Source: a virus
Length of the DNA: 32,291 nt
Direction: 5' to 3' (one strand)
IMG/VR virus record: IMGVR_UViG_3300046792_000034
Location: 1 to 32,291 of that record
Under the pieces are notes generated by a model. That model was not told where the DNA came from. It ran no database searches and saw only the letters and a list, made by a program, of their open reading frames with translations. The translations under genes and the position numbers were made by a program. This document shows positions 15,629 through 22,735 of the stretch, piece after piece (the first letter of the stretch is position 1; the number at the start of each line of letters is the position of its first letter).

Positions 15629-17292
15629 CACTCAACTCCTGATGTTCTCGTGGCGCCGCCGACTCCACCTGAGCCTATCGGACCACCGCCAGCTTGCCCG
15701 GTAGTCGTCCCCATACCTTCAGCCTGCCCACTTATCGATTGCTCTCCCTCGACATTACCGAACACAACAGGCTGTATTGGAGACCCGCCAACAGTAGTCA
15801 CATCGTCAGTCAAGCCGGCCGAGTCGAGCAGTACATAGAGCTGCATTAGTGCTGTCGAGTCGGTCAGGCCAGCAAGGTCTGTTGCTGTCACAAACTTTGT
15901 GAGGAAAGTGGAGGATGTATCTGTCAGACCAGAGGAGTCAGTATATGTCTTTGCCTGTGTAATAGCGGCGGGGTCGGTCAGTCCAGTGTCATCGGTACGA
16001 ATCAGGGACTCGATGAATGCAGTGGTATCGGTCAGTCCAGTGTCATCGGTTGTCGTAACTGCCTTGATGGAAACCTCGGTAGCGTTATCCGTAAGGCCGG
16101 AGTCGTCGGTTCGCACGAGGGATACGGTCAGCGAGTCCGTATCGGTCAGGCCCGAATCGTCGGTTCGTACCAATGCTTCGGTGAATGCGGTGGCATCAGT
16201 TAGGCCGGAGTCGTCGGTCTGAGTGACCAACTTGATGACGGCCTCTGTAGCGTTATCGGTCAGGCCAGTGTCATCCGTACGGACCAGCGACACGGCAAGG
16301 GAGTCCGCATCGGTCAGGCCGATGCTGTCGGTATATACGAGGTCGCGCTCGATCGCAACGGTGTCAGTCAATCCTACGTCATCGGTCTGCGTTACTGCCT
16401 TAATGATGGCTTCGGTGACCGTGTCGGTAAGACCAGAATCATCGGTGCGCACGAGAGACTGAGTGATAGCAACGGAATCCGTCAGTCCCGAATCGTCAGT
16501 ACGAACAAGAGCCTCGGTGAATGCTGTCGTATCGGTGAGGCCAGAGTCATCGGTACGAACTAGATCCTGCTCGAATACAACGGCATCGGTTAGGCCCGAA
16601 TCGTCGGTCTGCTCTCCCGGATCCCAAATCGTTCCGGCGACAGTATCGACCCCGTACCACTGACGCTGATATGCAGCAACGACTTGGATGAGCAGCGGGA
16701 ACGGAAGCGTGGGCAGCGGGGGTGAGTCTGCAAAGCCACCGGCCGCAAAGTCATCAACCAATGTGCCCGTAGCGACTGGACTGGATGACCATATGCCAGA
16801 TTGGCCGGTGGCTGTGATCGAGGTATCGACAGTGTCCGCACCAACGATCTGGCCGTTGTAATACACGCGAAGGACATTGCCCTGCACCTCAAGTCGGCAA
16901 CGCGCGCCAGCCACATAGGTAATGGTGCGTGTCCAGATGGAGGTGAATGTGCCGGCGACAAACTTCTGTAGAGCAATATTGCTAGAAGCAGCGATGTTTA
17001 CCGCGACGCAATAGCGGGTATTGGCACCGGTTGCTATGCGGACGGACGGGCCGATGCCCGTGCCGGCGCCGGTCGTAGTGGCGCCGACCGTAATGGCGAC
17101 TTCCGCCCACGAGTCGGCTGGCATTGCGGCGGCATGATATGCAGCTGAGTCATTGGAGTCGACGGCAGCGTGACAGCTATTGCTCGCTAGCTGCAAGGCG
17201 CCTTGACCACTCACGGTGGTCCATGGGGCACCGATTGGGTTAGCGTCAGCCCGATTGAAGTCGTCGGTCGCCAGGGTGACCAGGGTCGACAT
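15628..17292 (-). CDS. Repeat-rich probable virion surface protein with lectin-like domain
   Basis: A 554-residue protein in two parts. Residues 1 to about 190 form a Gly/Thr/Ala-rich beta domain that resembles a concanavalin/LamG-type lectin (LATDDFNRADANPIGAPW start, then RCRLEVQGNVLRVYYNG). From about residue 229 the chain is made of about 15 copies of an 18-20 residue unit beginning TDDSGLTD. A Gly-rich tail of about 40 residues ends it. Such a protein would be expected on the outside of the head or tail, possibly binding sugars. It sits between connector-type genes, where fibre-like proteins are not usual. The ATG has GAGGG six bases upstream; its stop overlaps the next start (TGATG). 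Confidence 0.7.
   Translation of the reverse strand: MSTLVTLATDDFNRADANPIGAPWTTVSGQGALQLASNSCHAAVDSNDSAAYHAAAMPADSWAEVAITVGATTTGAGTGIGPSVRIATGANTRYCVAVNIAASSNIALQKFVAGTFTSIWTRTITYVAGARCRLEVQGNVLRVYYNGQIVGADTVDTSITATGQSGIWSSSPVATGTLVDDFAAGGFADSPPLPTLPFPLLIQVVAAYQRQWYGVDTVAGTIWDPGEQTDDSGLTDAVVFEQDLVRTDDSGLTDTTAFTEALVRTDDSGLTDSVAITQSLVRTDDSGLTDTVTEAIIKAVTQTDDVGLTDTVAIERDLVYTDSIGLTDADSLAVSLVRTDDTGLTDNATEAVIKLVTQTDDSGLTDATAFTEALVRTDDSGLTDTDSLTVSLVRTDDSGLTDNATEVSIKAVTTTDDTGLTDTTAFIESLIRTDDTGLTDPAAITQAKTYTDSSGLTDTSSTFLTKFVTATDLAGLTDSTALMQLYVLLDSAGLTDDVTTVGGSPIQPVVFGNVEGEQSISGQAEGMGTTTGQAGGGPIGSGGVGGATRTSGVE
15800..16608 (-). repeat. About 15 tandem TDDSGLTD repeats (54 or 60 bp each)
   Basis: Units run TDDSGLTD followed by 10 or 12 variable residues such as TTAFTEALVR or NATEAVIKAVTQ. 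Units of 18 residues alternate irregularly with units of 20 that contain the TEA-IK-V variant. The codons for TDDSGLTD vary between copies (e.g. TCG/TCC and CTG/CTA), so selection is on the protein. Aspartates at fixed places could bind metal. Confidence 0.9.
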
Positions 17293-17320
17293 TGGCCACC
17301 CTCTCAGTCATCGACGATTG

Positions 17321-17866
17321 TTAGTTCCACACCATCACGCGCAGGTGGTTGACAACGACCAGGTTCGATGCACTCGACGCACCATAGGTTGCACTGACAC
17401 CGATCGCTCGCTCGATGGTCGTGTCGATCGTAACGGTACGAAGGGCGGCCGTGACGGGGATCGGCACCTCTGCATTGAATGCAGTCAGCGATGAACCGAA
17501 CTGCTGCTGACCCTGGCCGACCAGCGTTCCGGCCGTACCCACGCCAGTGCAGACGCCTTCCCACTCCATCCACCACGGCCATGCCGCCGGGGTAGTGCCG
17601 GTAGTGAATGCGCCGCCGATGGCGATGTCGCCAGTGATGGTTCCACCTCGTGTGCCGAACCAGAACCCCAGCGTCAGCGAGGCGCCAGTCAGCGATGAGT
17701 AATGCCCACCGGCCCGTATGTAGAGCTTCGTACCGGCCCGCATCTTTCCACCGAGGATCACCGGAAGAGGCTGCGGGCTGACGTCCTTCTTCGTGGTGAA
17801 TGTATCGAACTGCGCACCGGCTGCGGTGTGGTACGGTCCGATACATTCGGCGAGGTAGATATCCAC
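17321..17866 (-). CDS. Beta-rich probable virion protein, 181 aa
   Basis: A 181-residue protein starting MDIYLAECIGPYHTAAGAQF. It has Gly and Thr rich strands, KLYIRAGGHYSSLTG, SLTLGFWFGTRGG and VTIDTTIERAIGVSATYGA, ending NLVVVNHLRVMVWN. This resembles the jelly-roll virion proteins that often cluster with decoration genes. GTG at 17866 follows the previous stop by one base and has GGGGG about eight bases before it; upstream residues in the same frame are Arg/Pro-rich noise. No family was recognised. Together with its two neighbours it forms a block of structural-type genes. Confidence 0.65.
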   Translation of the reverse strand: MDIYLAECIGPYHTAAGAQFDTFTTKKDVSPQPLPVILGGKMRAGTKLYIRAGGHYSSLTGASLTLGFWFGTRGGTITGDIAIGGAFTTGTTPAAWPWWMEWEGVCTGVGTAGTLVGQGQQQFGSSLTAFNAEVPIPVTAALRTVTIDTTIERAIGVSATYGASSASNLVVVNHLRVMVWN

Positions 17867-17867
17867 G

Positions 17868-18485
17868 TCAGACCCCCAGGAACTTAGCGTTCCACGTGAT
17901 GACCAGCGTGTCGCTCGCCGTCTTGTTGATCGCGGTGAATACGATCCGGTGCGCGGTGTTGGCCGCCGTGGACGTGGCGTTCGTACCGGCATCGTTGACG
18001 ATCACTGCCTCGGTAATGGCTGCGTTCGTCGCGGTACCGGCTGGCCACGTGGTCTTGTACTGGCCGTTGACACCGAGCCCAGCACCGAGGTTCACGGTGG
18101 CCGGGAACGATGTGTCGAATCCGAGATTCGAAGCGGACAGGTAGGTGACCAGAGCTGCACCGGCGCCAGACTTCGCGACCGCAGTAGTACCGGTCCCGAG
18201 CTTCATGCCAGACATCTTCGTAGGCTGAGCTGGCGCAGCCGGGGTAACCAGCGCGATCGCCATGCCCGCGTAGTACAAGTCACCGGCATCAGTGATGAGG
18301 TTCGTTACGTGACGCTCATCGACCAGTTCGCCATCGCGAAACAGTTCGATGTGTGCCACTCCGCGTTGACCGGCCTCGATCGCGGCCAGCTTCGCCATGG
18401 CGACGTCCTCGGGATCGCGCGGCAAAGGTGAACGGGTCTCCCGAAGGTTCCCATCCGATCCGTACAGCGCCACCATGTGTTCCAT
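17868..18485 (-). CDS. Probable virion protein with LITDAGDLYYAG motif
   Basis: A 205-residue protein. The N-terminal 60 residues are charged and helical (MVALYGSDGNLRETRSPLPR ... LAAIEAGQRG). Then HVTNLITDAGDLYYAG leads into a Gly/Thr/Ala-rich beta region (MSGMKLGTGTTAVAKSGAGA, TEAVIVNDAGTNATSTAA) and a final SDTLVITWNAKFLGV strand. A similar arrangement of NLITxAGDxYYA and MxLGTGTT is widespread in phage head-associated proteins of unknown function. ATG at 18485 has GGAGG five bases upstream; GTG at 18497 is the longer alternative. Confidence 0.65.
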   Translation of the reverse strand: MEHMVALYGSDGNLRETRSPLPRDPEDVAMAKLAAIEAGQRGVAHIELFRDGELVDERHVTNLITDAGDLYYAGMAIALVTPAAPAQPTKMSGMKLGTGTTAVAKSGAGAALVTYLSASNLGFDTSFPATVNLGAGLGVNGQYKTTWPAGTATNAAITEAVIVNDAGTNATSTAANTAHRIVFTAINKTASDTLVITWNAKFLGV

Positions 18486-18497
18486 GCTCGCCTCCAC

Positions 18498-19379
18498 TTA
18501 TGCGAATCCGTGACCGATGTCGTACCGCGCGTATGCGGCATCAACAGCCGGGATGCCGACCAGCTCTTGAGTTGGCTGGGACAGGTTGTAGGTGGTGCCG
18601 TTGTTCGTATTGACAGTCTGCGCCTTCAGTGCAATCGAGGGGTCGAACTGGGTGAGCAGATGACGGGCGTGGATGATGCACGCATCGTGAATTCCCTGCG
18701 GTACCCAGTCGAGACCATACTCGTATTCAACCGCGATGTTCTGTCGGCCCCACAGCCATACTGCACCACGCCGCGAGATCTCGCCGGCAAAGCCAAACTC
18801 GACTGCGGTCAGGCCAGCTCCGGATAGGTTCACACGGTCGTCGGTCCGCGTGCCCACGGCCACCGCCCGGATGGCTCGGATGTTTACGGACGGCAGCAGT
18901 AGAGCGAAGTCGTTATTTCCATCGAGGAATGTGCGGGCGAAACGCGGAACGAACGCGCGGCCAGTGATTCGTTCACACGCGACCTCGGCCGCTGTGCGTG
19001 CATCGATCAAGTTCTGTGTGGTGTACGTACGGCCGCTGACCTGGCCCGTGTTCAGTATTGCTCTCAGTTCATCCAAACTGAACAGGTACCCGCCGCAGAC
19101 TTCGACGTAGTCACGTACGACGACCGGACCGCCGCCTACGGTGCCAGACCAATCAACTGAGAAGATATCGAGCGCGGCGCATTGGACATCGGTGAGTGCG
19201 AACTGATAGAGCCCGGTGGTGCCGGGGTGGTTAGCCGTTCCGCTAACCACCGCCGACCCATCGAGACGCTTAACCGTATAGGTGACGTTGCCAGAAGCGT
19301 CCGACGCCGTCTCATCCACCTTGAACGTATGTGAGATGGTGGCTGCCGCGTTCTGTCGCACCCTGACAAGTCCCGCCAT
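18498..19379 (-). CDS. Head-tail adaptor with extra N-terminal beta domain
   Basis: A 293-residue protein. The C-terminal 200 residues resemble the HK97 gp6-like adaptor family: LFSLDELRAILN, then RTYTTQNLIDARTAAEVACERITGRAFVPR, RTFLDG, INIRAIRAVAVG-like strands, and IAVEYEYGLDWVPQGIHDACIIHARHLL. The adaptor would form a ring under the portal. The first 95 residues (RVRQNAAATISHTFKVDE ... VVRDYVEVCGG) look like an Ig-like beta-sandwich that most adaptors lack. ATG follows the preceding stop by three bases. The extra domain is either a surface or a neck-plugging addition. Confidence 0.75.
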   Translation of the reverse strand: MAGLVRVRQNAAATISHTFKVDETASDASGNVTYTVKRLDGSAVVSGTANHPGTTGLYQFALTDVQCAALDIFSVDWSGTVGGGPVVVRDYVEVCGGYLFSLDELRAILNTGQVSGRTYTTQNLIDARTAAEVACERITGRAFVPRFARTFLDGNNDFALLLPSVNIRAIRAVAVGTRTDDRVNLSGAGLTAVEFGFAGEISRRGAVWLWGRQNIAVEYEYGLDWVPQGIHDACIIHARHLLTQFDPSIALKAQTVNTNNGTTYNLSQPTQELVGIPAVDAAYARYDIGHGFA

Positions 19380-19382
19380 GGT

Positions 19383-19649
19383 TTACGCCTTCGAAGACGC
19401 GCCGGGCGCCTTGCGCTCGACTGGTGGGGCCACCTTCGGGTCCGGCTTGGACTCGTCCTTTGTGGACGCCTCTTCGGCTTCCTCGGCCGCGAGTCGACGA
19501 CCGACCGCCGCGCGACGCTTGGACGAGACGCCGAGTGCATCGAGCCGCTTATTGGCGAGCTTGATTCCCTCGGTCAACCCGAGCCGCGTCGCTTCCTCCA
19601 GCTCGTTGAGAGCCTGTTCGACGTCGCCACGTTCCTTCTGCTCAGACAT
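19383..19649 (-). CDS. Unknown small helical protein after the capsid module
   Basis: An 88-residue protein, strongly charged and helical: SEQKERGDVEQALNELEEATRLG, then KLANKRLDALGVSSKRRAAVGRRLAAEEAEEAS, then a Lys/Pro tail. Such composition is typical of a short coiled-coil head-associated or scaffold-like protein. GGAG lies eight bases before the ATG, and the previous stop ends one base before the start. No family recognised. Confidence 0.7.
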   Translation of the reverse strand: MSEQKERGDVEQALNELEEATRLGLTEGIKLANKRLDALGVSSKRRAAVGRRLAAEEAEEASTKDESKPDPKVAPPVERKAPGASSKA

Positions 19650-19650
19650 G

Positions 19651-20046
19651 TCAGTAGCTCCAGAGATCGTAGGTGTTCACCATGCTGCCGACCTGGTTGG
19701 ACGACGTAACCCGGAACGCTGCCCAGGGGATATCGACCGGGATGAGTAGCCAGAACGTACCAGCCGCAGCGACATGGAACAGACCGGAGTTGAGTGTCAG
19801 TGCAGCCGACGAACCCGAGATGACGTTCTGCCAGGGAAGCGGATACCAGACGCTTGCATCTCCCGATCCCTCCAGAAGATAGTCGCACGCCGTTCCCGTA
19901 GCCGCGATGATGCGGAGCAGCGATCCCTGGAATTGGCGATCGTTGCTGCGCAGGATAGCGGTGTCGGTCGATACCGCGTTGGCTGCCTGTGCCGTCGCGA
20001 GGTTGACGGGGGTCGCCCCACCTCGTTGGATCGGCTTGTTTGCCAT
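19651..20046 (-). CDS. Unknown beta-rich protein directly after the capsid gene
   Basis: A 131-residue protein with a short N-terminal basic segment (ANKPIQRGGATPVNL), then DTAILRSNDRQFQGSLLRIIA and a Ser/Gly/Thr-rich beta region (GDASVWYPLPWQNVISGSSA, FHVAAAGTFWLLIPVD, FRVTSSNQVG). It comes after the capsid terminator and has a strong GGAGGAGGAGA site. Placement behind the capsid gene fits a head decoration or capsid-fibre protein, but this is from position only. Confidence 0.65.
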   Translation of the reverse strand: MANKPIQRGGATPVNLATAQAANAVSTDTAILRSNDRQFQGSLLRIIAATGTACDYLLEGSGDASVWYPLPWQNVISGSSAALTLNSGLFHVAAAGTFWLLIPVDIPWAAFRVTSSNQVGSMVNTYDLWSY

Positions 20047-20072
20047 GTCTCCTCCTCCGTCCTATGTGGAAA

Positions 20073-20103
20073 GTGGTGCGCTGAGGATCGCCCAGCGCAC
20101 CAC
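20073..20103 (-). terminator. Hairpin terminator after the major capsid gene
   Basis: GTGGTGCGCTG and CAGCGCACCAC form a perfect 11-bp stem with a nine-base loop (20084-20092). On the minus strand it begins 14 bases after the capsid stop and is followed by TTTCC. The strength and place suggest that most transcripts from the capsid leader end here and a fraction read on to the connector genes. Confidence 0.85.
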
Positions 20104-20116
20104 CACCACGTTCGGG

Positions 20117-21571
20117 TTACGCGCCGGTACCGGAGAAGACCGGCGGAACGAGGCCAGAGCCTTCGATCTGCACGACAGAACCGGAGTAGCGCCGGAAGGA
20201 GTAGGCGAAGTAGCCGTACAGCACGAGCAGGACGCCGAGCGAAGCCGCCGCCGTCTGCTCCGCACGCAGGAACACCGGCGCCGCCGGGTCCTCCCACAGG
20301 TGGCACTCCTGCGCCGTGGTGACGTAGATCTGGTCCTGCGTACCGCCGGTCAGAGCAGTCGCCAGACAGACGGTCGACACGTTGGCATCGACGATGACCT
20401 TCAGGCCGTTCGCCAGGACGCCACGAACCGAGGTGCCGTACACCGCGTTCGCAGACTCACCGGTCGACTGGGCGATCGGACCCATCGGCTGCGCGAGCAG
20501 CGACGGGTACGTGTTGCTCACGGCCGACAGGAACGCGTACCAGCGCCGAGGGTGCATGACCACGGTGTCAGGCTGAGCGAAGCCCAGCATGTTGGTCTCC
20601 ACAGTGGAGGCCGCACCGATGATCTGGCCGTACTGCTGGGCGATGGTCGGAGTAGCCGTGGTGAACGACTGCGCCGTGCTGACCGCCGCGAGTCCGGTCG
20701 TCGCCTGCGAGAGCAGGGTCAGGTCCAGGACGGTGGCGTAGCGACGGAACAGGTCATCCATGACGACCTCTTCGACACCGGTACCACGCTCGATGGCCTG
20801 CCGAGAGAGCGTCTGCTGACCGGCCGCCGTCTGGATGTTCTCCGTCAGCAGCGTGTCATCGATGTTCGTCTCAGAGACGGCCGAGTTTTCCGACGCCTGA
20901 AGGGCAGCGGAAGTCGAAGTGGTGATCCGGGAGATGTTCACGGTCATGCCAGACTCGGGCAGATCGTGATGGTTGCAGACGTTCGCGAACGGACGCTGCG
21001 CGGCCGTGGCCGGGGCGTACATGTCGGTCAAGTACTGGGGGACGGTGAGGCCGGCGAAGGCGCCAGTGCCCGCAGCACGAGTGAGGTACTTCGATCGCTC
21101 GACGCGCTCTTCCTGCATGTGCCGGGCGAGGCGACCCTCAGCCTCGACGTCACGGAACAGGAACGAACGCGTGACGTCACGAATGAACGCGCCGCCCTTG
21201 CGGTCGTTGCCCTTGTGGTAGGTCCGCTCCTCGGCGCCGACGCGGGCGACCTCGTCGTACTTCGCGGGAAGGCGGACAGCCTTCGATCCGTCGCGGGTCT
21301 GGAGATCGGCCTCGATCTCTTCCTCGTCGGCCTTGGCCTGACGGATCTGAGCGAGCTTCTCCTCGACACCCTTGACGTCACCCTTCGCCTGCGCATAGCG
21401 CTTGCGAGCTGCCTCGATGTCCCGGTCCTCGTCCTCGGAGAGGCGCGGCCGACCCTCGGCACGGGCGGTAGCAAGGATGGTGCGCTGCTCGGCGAGCGCG
21501 CGATCCCGCTTCTTGATGGCCTGCTCAAGCTCGATCTCCGCAGAGAGTTCGAGCTCCTTGATCGTAGTCAT
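20117..21571 (-). CDS. Major capsid protein, HK97 fold with N-terminal delta domain
   Basis: A 484-residue protein. The first 95 residues are highly charged coiled coil (ELELSAEIELEQAIKKRDRA through KGVEEKLAQIRQAKADEEEIEADL), the delta or scaffold domain that is cut away by the prohead protease. From about residue 150 the HK97 body follows: GAFAGLTVPQYLTDMYAPA (N-arm to E-loop), MTVNISRITTSTSA, PDTVVMHPRRWYAFLSA (P domain) and the final FAYSFRRYSGSVVQIEGSG. The ATG at 21571 has GGAGGA seven bases upstream; an in-frame GTG at 21586 overlaps that site and is rejected. A repeat-bearing leader precedes it and a terminator follows it, consistent with very high expression. Confidence 0.93.
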   Translation of the reverse strand: MTTIKELELSAEIELEQAIKKRDRALAEQRTILATARAEGRPRLSEDEDRDIEAARKRYAQAKGDVKGVEEKLAQIRQAKADEEEIEADLQTRDGSKAVRLPAKYDEVARVGAEERTYHKGNDRKGGAFIRDVTRSFLFRDVEAEGRLARHMQEERVERSKYLTRAAGTGAFAGLTVPQYLTDMYAPATAAQRPFANVCNHHDLPESGMTVNISRITTSTSAALQASENSAVSETNIDDTLLTENIQTAAGQQTLSRQAIERGTGVEEVVMDDLFRRYATVLDLTLLSQATTGLAAVSTAQSFTTATPTIAQQYGQIIGAASTVETNMLGFAQPDTVVMHPRRWYAFLSAVSNTYPSLLAQPMGPIAQSTGESANAVYGTSVRGVLANGLKVIVDANVSTVCLATALTGGTQDQIYVTTAQECHLWEDPAAPVFLRAEQTAAASLGVLLVLYGYFAYSFRRYSGSVVQIEGSGLVPPVFSGTGA

Positions 21572-21588
21572 TGCAGATTCCTCCACTG

Positions 21589-21611
21589 GTAGAACTGTCT
21601 GGATGTTCTAC
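21589..21611 (-). promoter_or_regulatory. Stem-loop in the capsid mRNA leader
   Basis: GTAGAAC and GTTCTAC pair across nine bases, just five bases before the GGAGGA ribosome-binding site of the capsid gene. It could protect the 5' end of the transcript or adjust translation. The stem is seven base pairs and exact. Confidence 0.5.
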
Positions 21612-21636
21612 TCAGCGCGATTCACCTGTCGGCCAC

Positions 21637-21656
21637 TGACTATGACTGGTCCGCTG
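21637..21656. repeat. Capsid-leader direct repeat, copy 1
   Basis: TGACTATGACTGGTCCGCTG, identical to the copy at 21699-21718, 62 bases apart. Each copy is preceded by AGCGCGAT, at 21614-21621 and 21664-21671, so the unit may be longer. It lies between the protease stop and the capsid start, where a promoter or operator is expected. Confidence 0.8.
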
Positions 21657-21698
21657 GCCCGTTAGCGCGATGAGTCTTGCAAGTTGTGGTGCGCGCAT

Positions 21699-21718
21699 TG
21701 ACTATGACTGGTCCGCTG
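21699..21718. repeat. Capsid-leader direct repeat, copy 2
   Basis: Exact second copy of the 20-base repeat. The interval from 21572 to 21759 has no gene; it holds these repeats, a stem-loop and a small CATCG/CGATG dyad at 21747-21758. No clear -35/-10 pair was found, so promoter activity is only suggested. Confidence 0.8.
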
Positions 21719-21759
21719 CGCTACGTCGACTACTGTAACAGGTTCCATCGTTCGATGTG

Positions 21760-22695
21760 CTAGTCGACGTCCATATCCATTTCGTCGATGGCGAGCATGG
21801 CTTCAAGCGAAGCCACGGAACGACCGGACTTCTCGGTCCCCTGAACCACGTTGCGACGTTCCTGCCGAGCCGCGTCCTCCTCGCGATCGAGCAAAGCGAA
21901 TGCATCGGCGAGGCGGTCGAGCTTCTCGATGTCGGACCGGGCTTCGAGAATGGCCTGGGCCTTCCGAGCCACGACGGTAGGCAGCTTGCGAAGATCCTTG
22001 AGGATCCCCGGGGTCCGAGCCGAGATCGAGGTATAGGGATTCGCGCCGAGGTTGACCGCACTCACGTCGCCTCGGTTGATATCGAGCTTCGTGATCGTGA
22101 ACTGGGTGTAGTCGTCCGACCAGCGACCCTCTTCGAGCATGAAGGCGAACGACATCTCGTCGACATCACCATCGTCGATTGCTCGATACAGGTCGGACAC
22201 GTCGGTCCGGTTGGGGTTGCAGTAGGCATTCATGGTGAGCCCAGCATCGGTCATCGACAGGGTGAGCGAGCCGTTCTTCGTCCGGGCCATCGTCAGTCCG
22301 CGATGGTTGATCAGGAACGGAACGTCCGGGCTGTTGGCCAGCGTCTCCGTGAAAGCACTCGGCACAACGATCTCATCGTACGAACCCATGAAGTCCCACA
22401 TTTCGTACGGCTGATTGGTCACCGAGGCGACGCCGTTGAAGTGGATCCGATCCTGGCCGTTGAACTCGGCCCGCTTGGCGAGCATCGTGGCCGGTACGTC
22501 ACGGAGACGCGCGAAGTCCTGGGTCGGTACGGCAGGCTTCTGCGTCAACGCTCGCCATTCCTTGCGCTCCACAAGGGGACCGAACGCGAGTCGCGACTCA
22601 GTGGTGATCAGTTCCCCTGGCTCAATGCCGGCAGCCTCGTAGAACGCGGCGCGCTCTTCCGCCGCTTGCCGACGCTCTTCGCTGATGTCGTTCAT
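21760..22695 (-). CDS. Prohead protease, HK97 gp4 (S78) type
   Basis: A 311-residue protein. Core motifs sit at about 85-220: IHFNGVASVTNQPYEMWDFM, then YDEIVVPSAF, the catalytic histidine at 131 in FLINHRGL, and the catalytic serine at 182 in VDEMSFAF. These correspond to the His/Ser pair of the HK97 protease. About 85 residues at the N-terminus (MNDISEERRQAAEERAAFYE) and about 70 at the C-terminus are additional charged helices, perhaps a scaffold-like or self-cut part. It should mature the capsid by removing the delta domains. GGAGG lies seven bases before the ATG. The gene is followed by the capsid leader. Confidence 0.88.
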   Translation of the reverse strand: MNDISEERRQAAEERAAFYEAAGIEPGELITTESRLAFGPLVERKEWRALTQKPAVPTQDFARLRDVPATMLAKRAEFNGQDRIHFNGVASVTNQPYEMWDFMGSYDEIVVPSAFTETLANSPDVPFLINHRGLTMARTKNGSLTLSMTDAGLTMNAYCNPNRTDVSDLYRAIDDGDVDEMSFAFMLEEGRWSDDYTQFTITKLDINRGDVSAVNLGANPYTSISARTPGILKDLRKLPTVVARKAQAILEARSDIEKLDRLADAFALLDREEDAARQERRNVVQGTEKSGRSVASLEAMLAIDEMDMDVD

Positions 22696-22735
22696 TGAGA
22701 TGCCTCCACACTTGAGAGTTTCATGGCTGAGAATA

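Noticed and set aside
15800-16608. CRISPR-like regular repeats of 54-60 bp
   Set aside because: They are in-frame protein repeats with drifting codons and no constant repeat plus unique spacer pattern.
19907-21592. 561-codon open frame on the plus strand opposite the capsid gene
   Set aside because: It mirrors the capsid frame in GC-rich DNA, is rich in Arg/Asp/Gly without any domain, and has no plausible ribosome-binding site or neighbours on that strand.
21757-22698. 313-codon plus-strand frame opposite the protease
   Set aside because: Antisense of the prohead protease with its catalytic motifs; no coding signs of its own.
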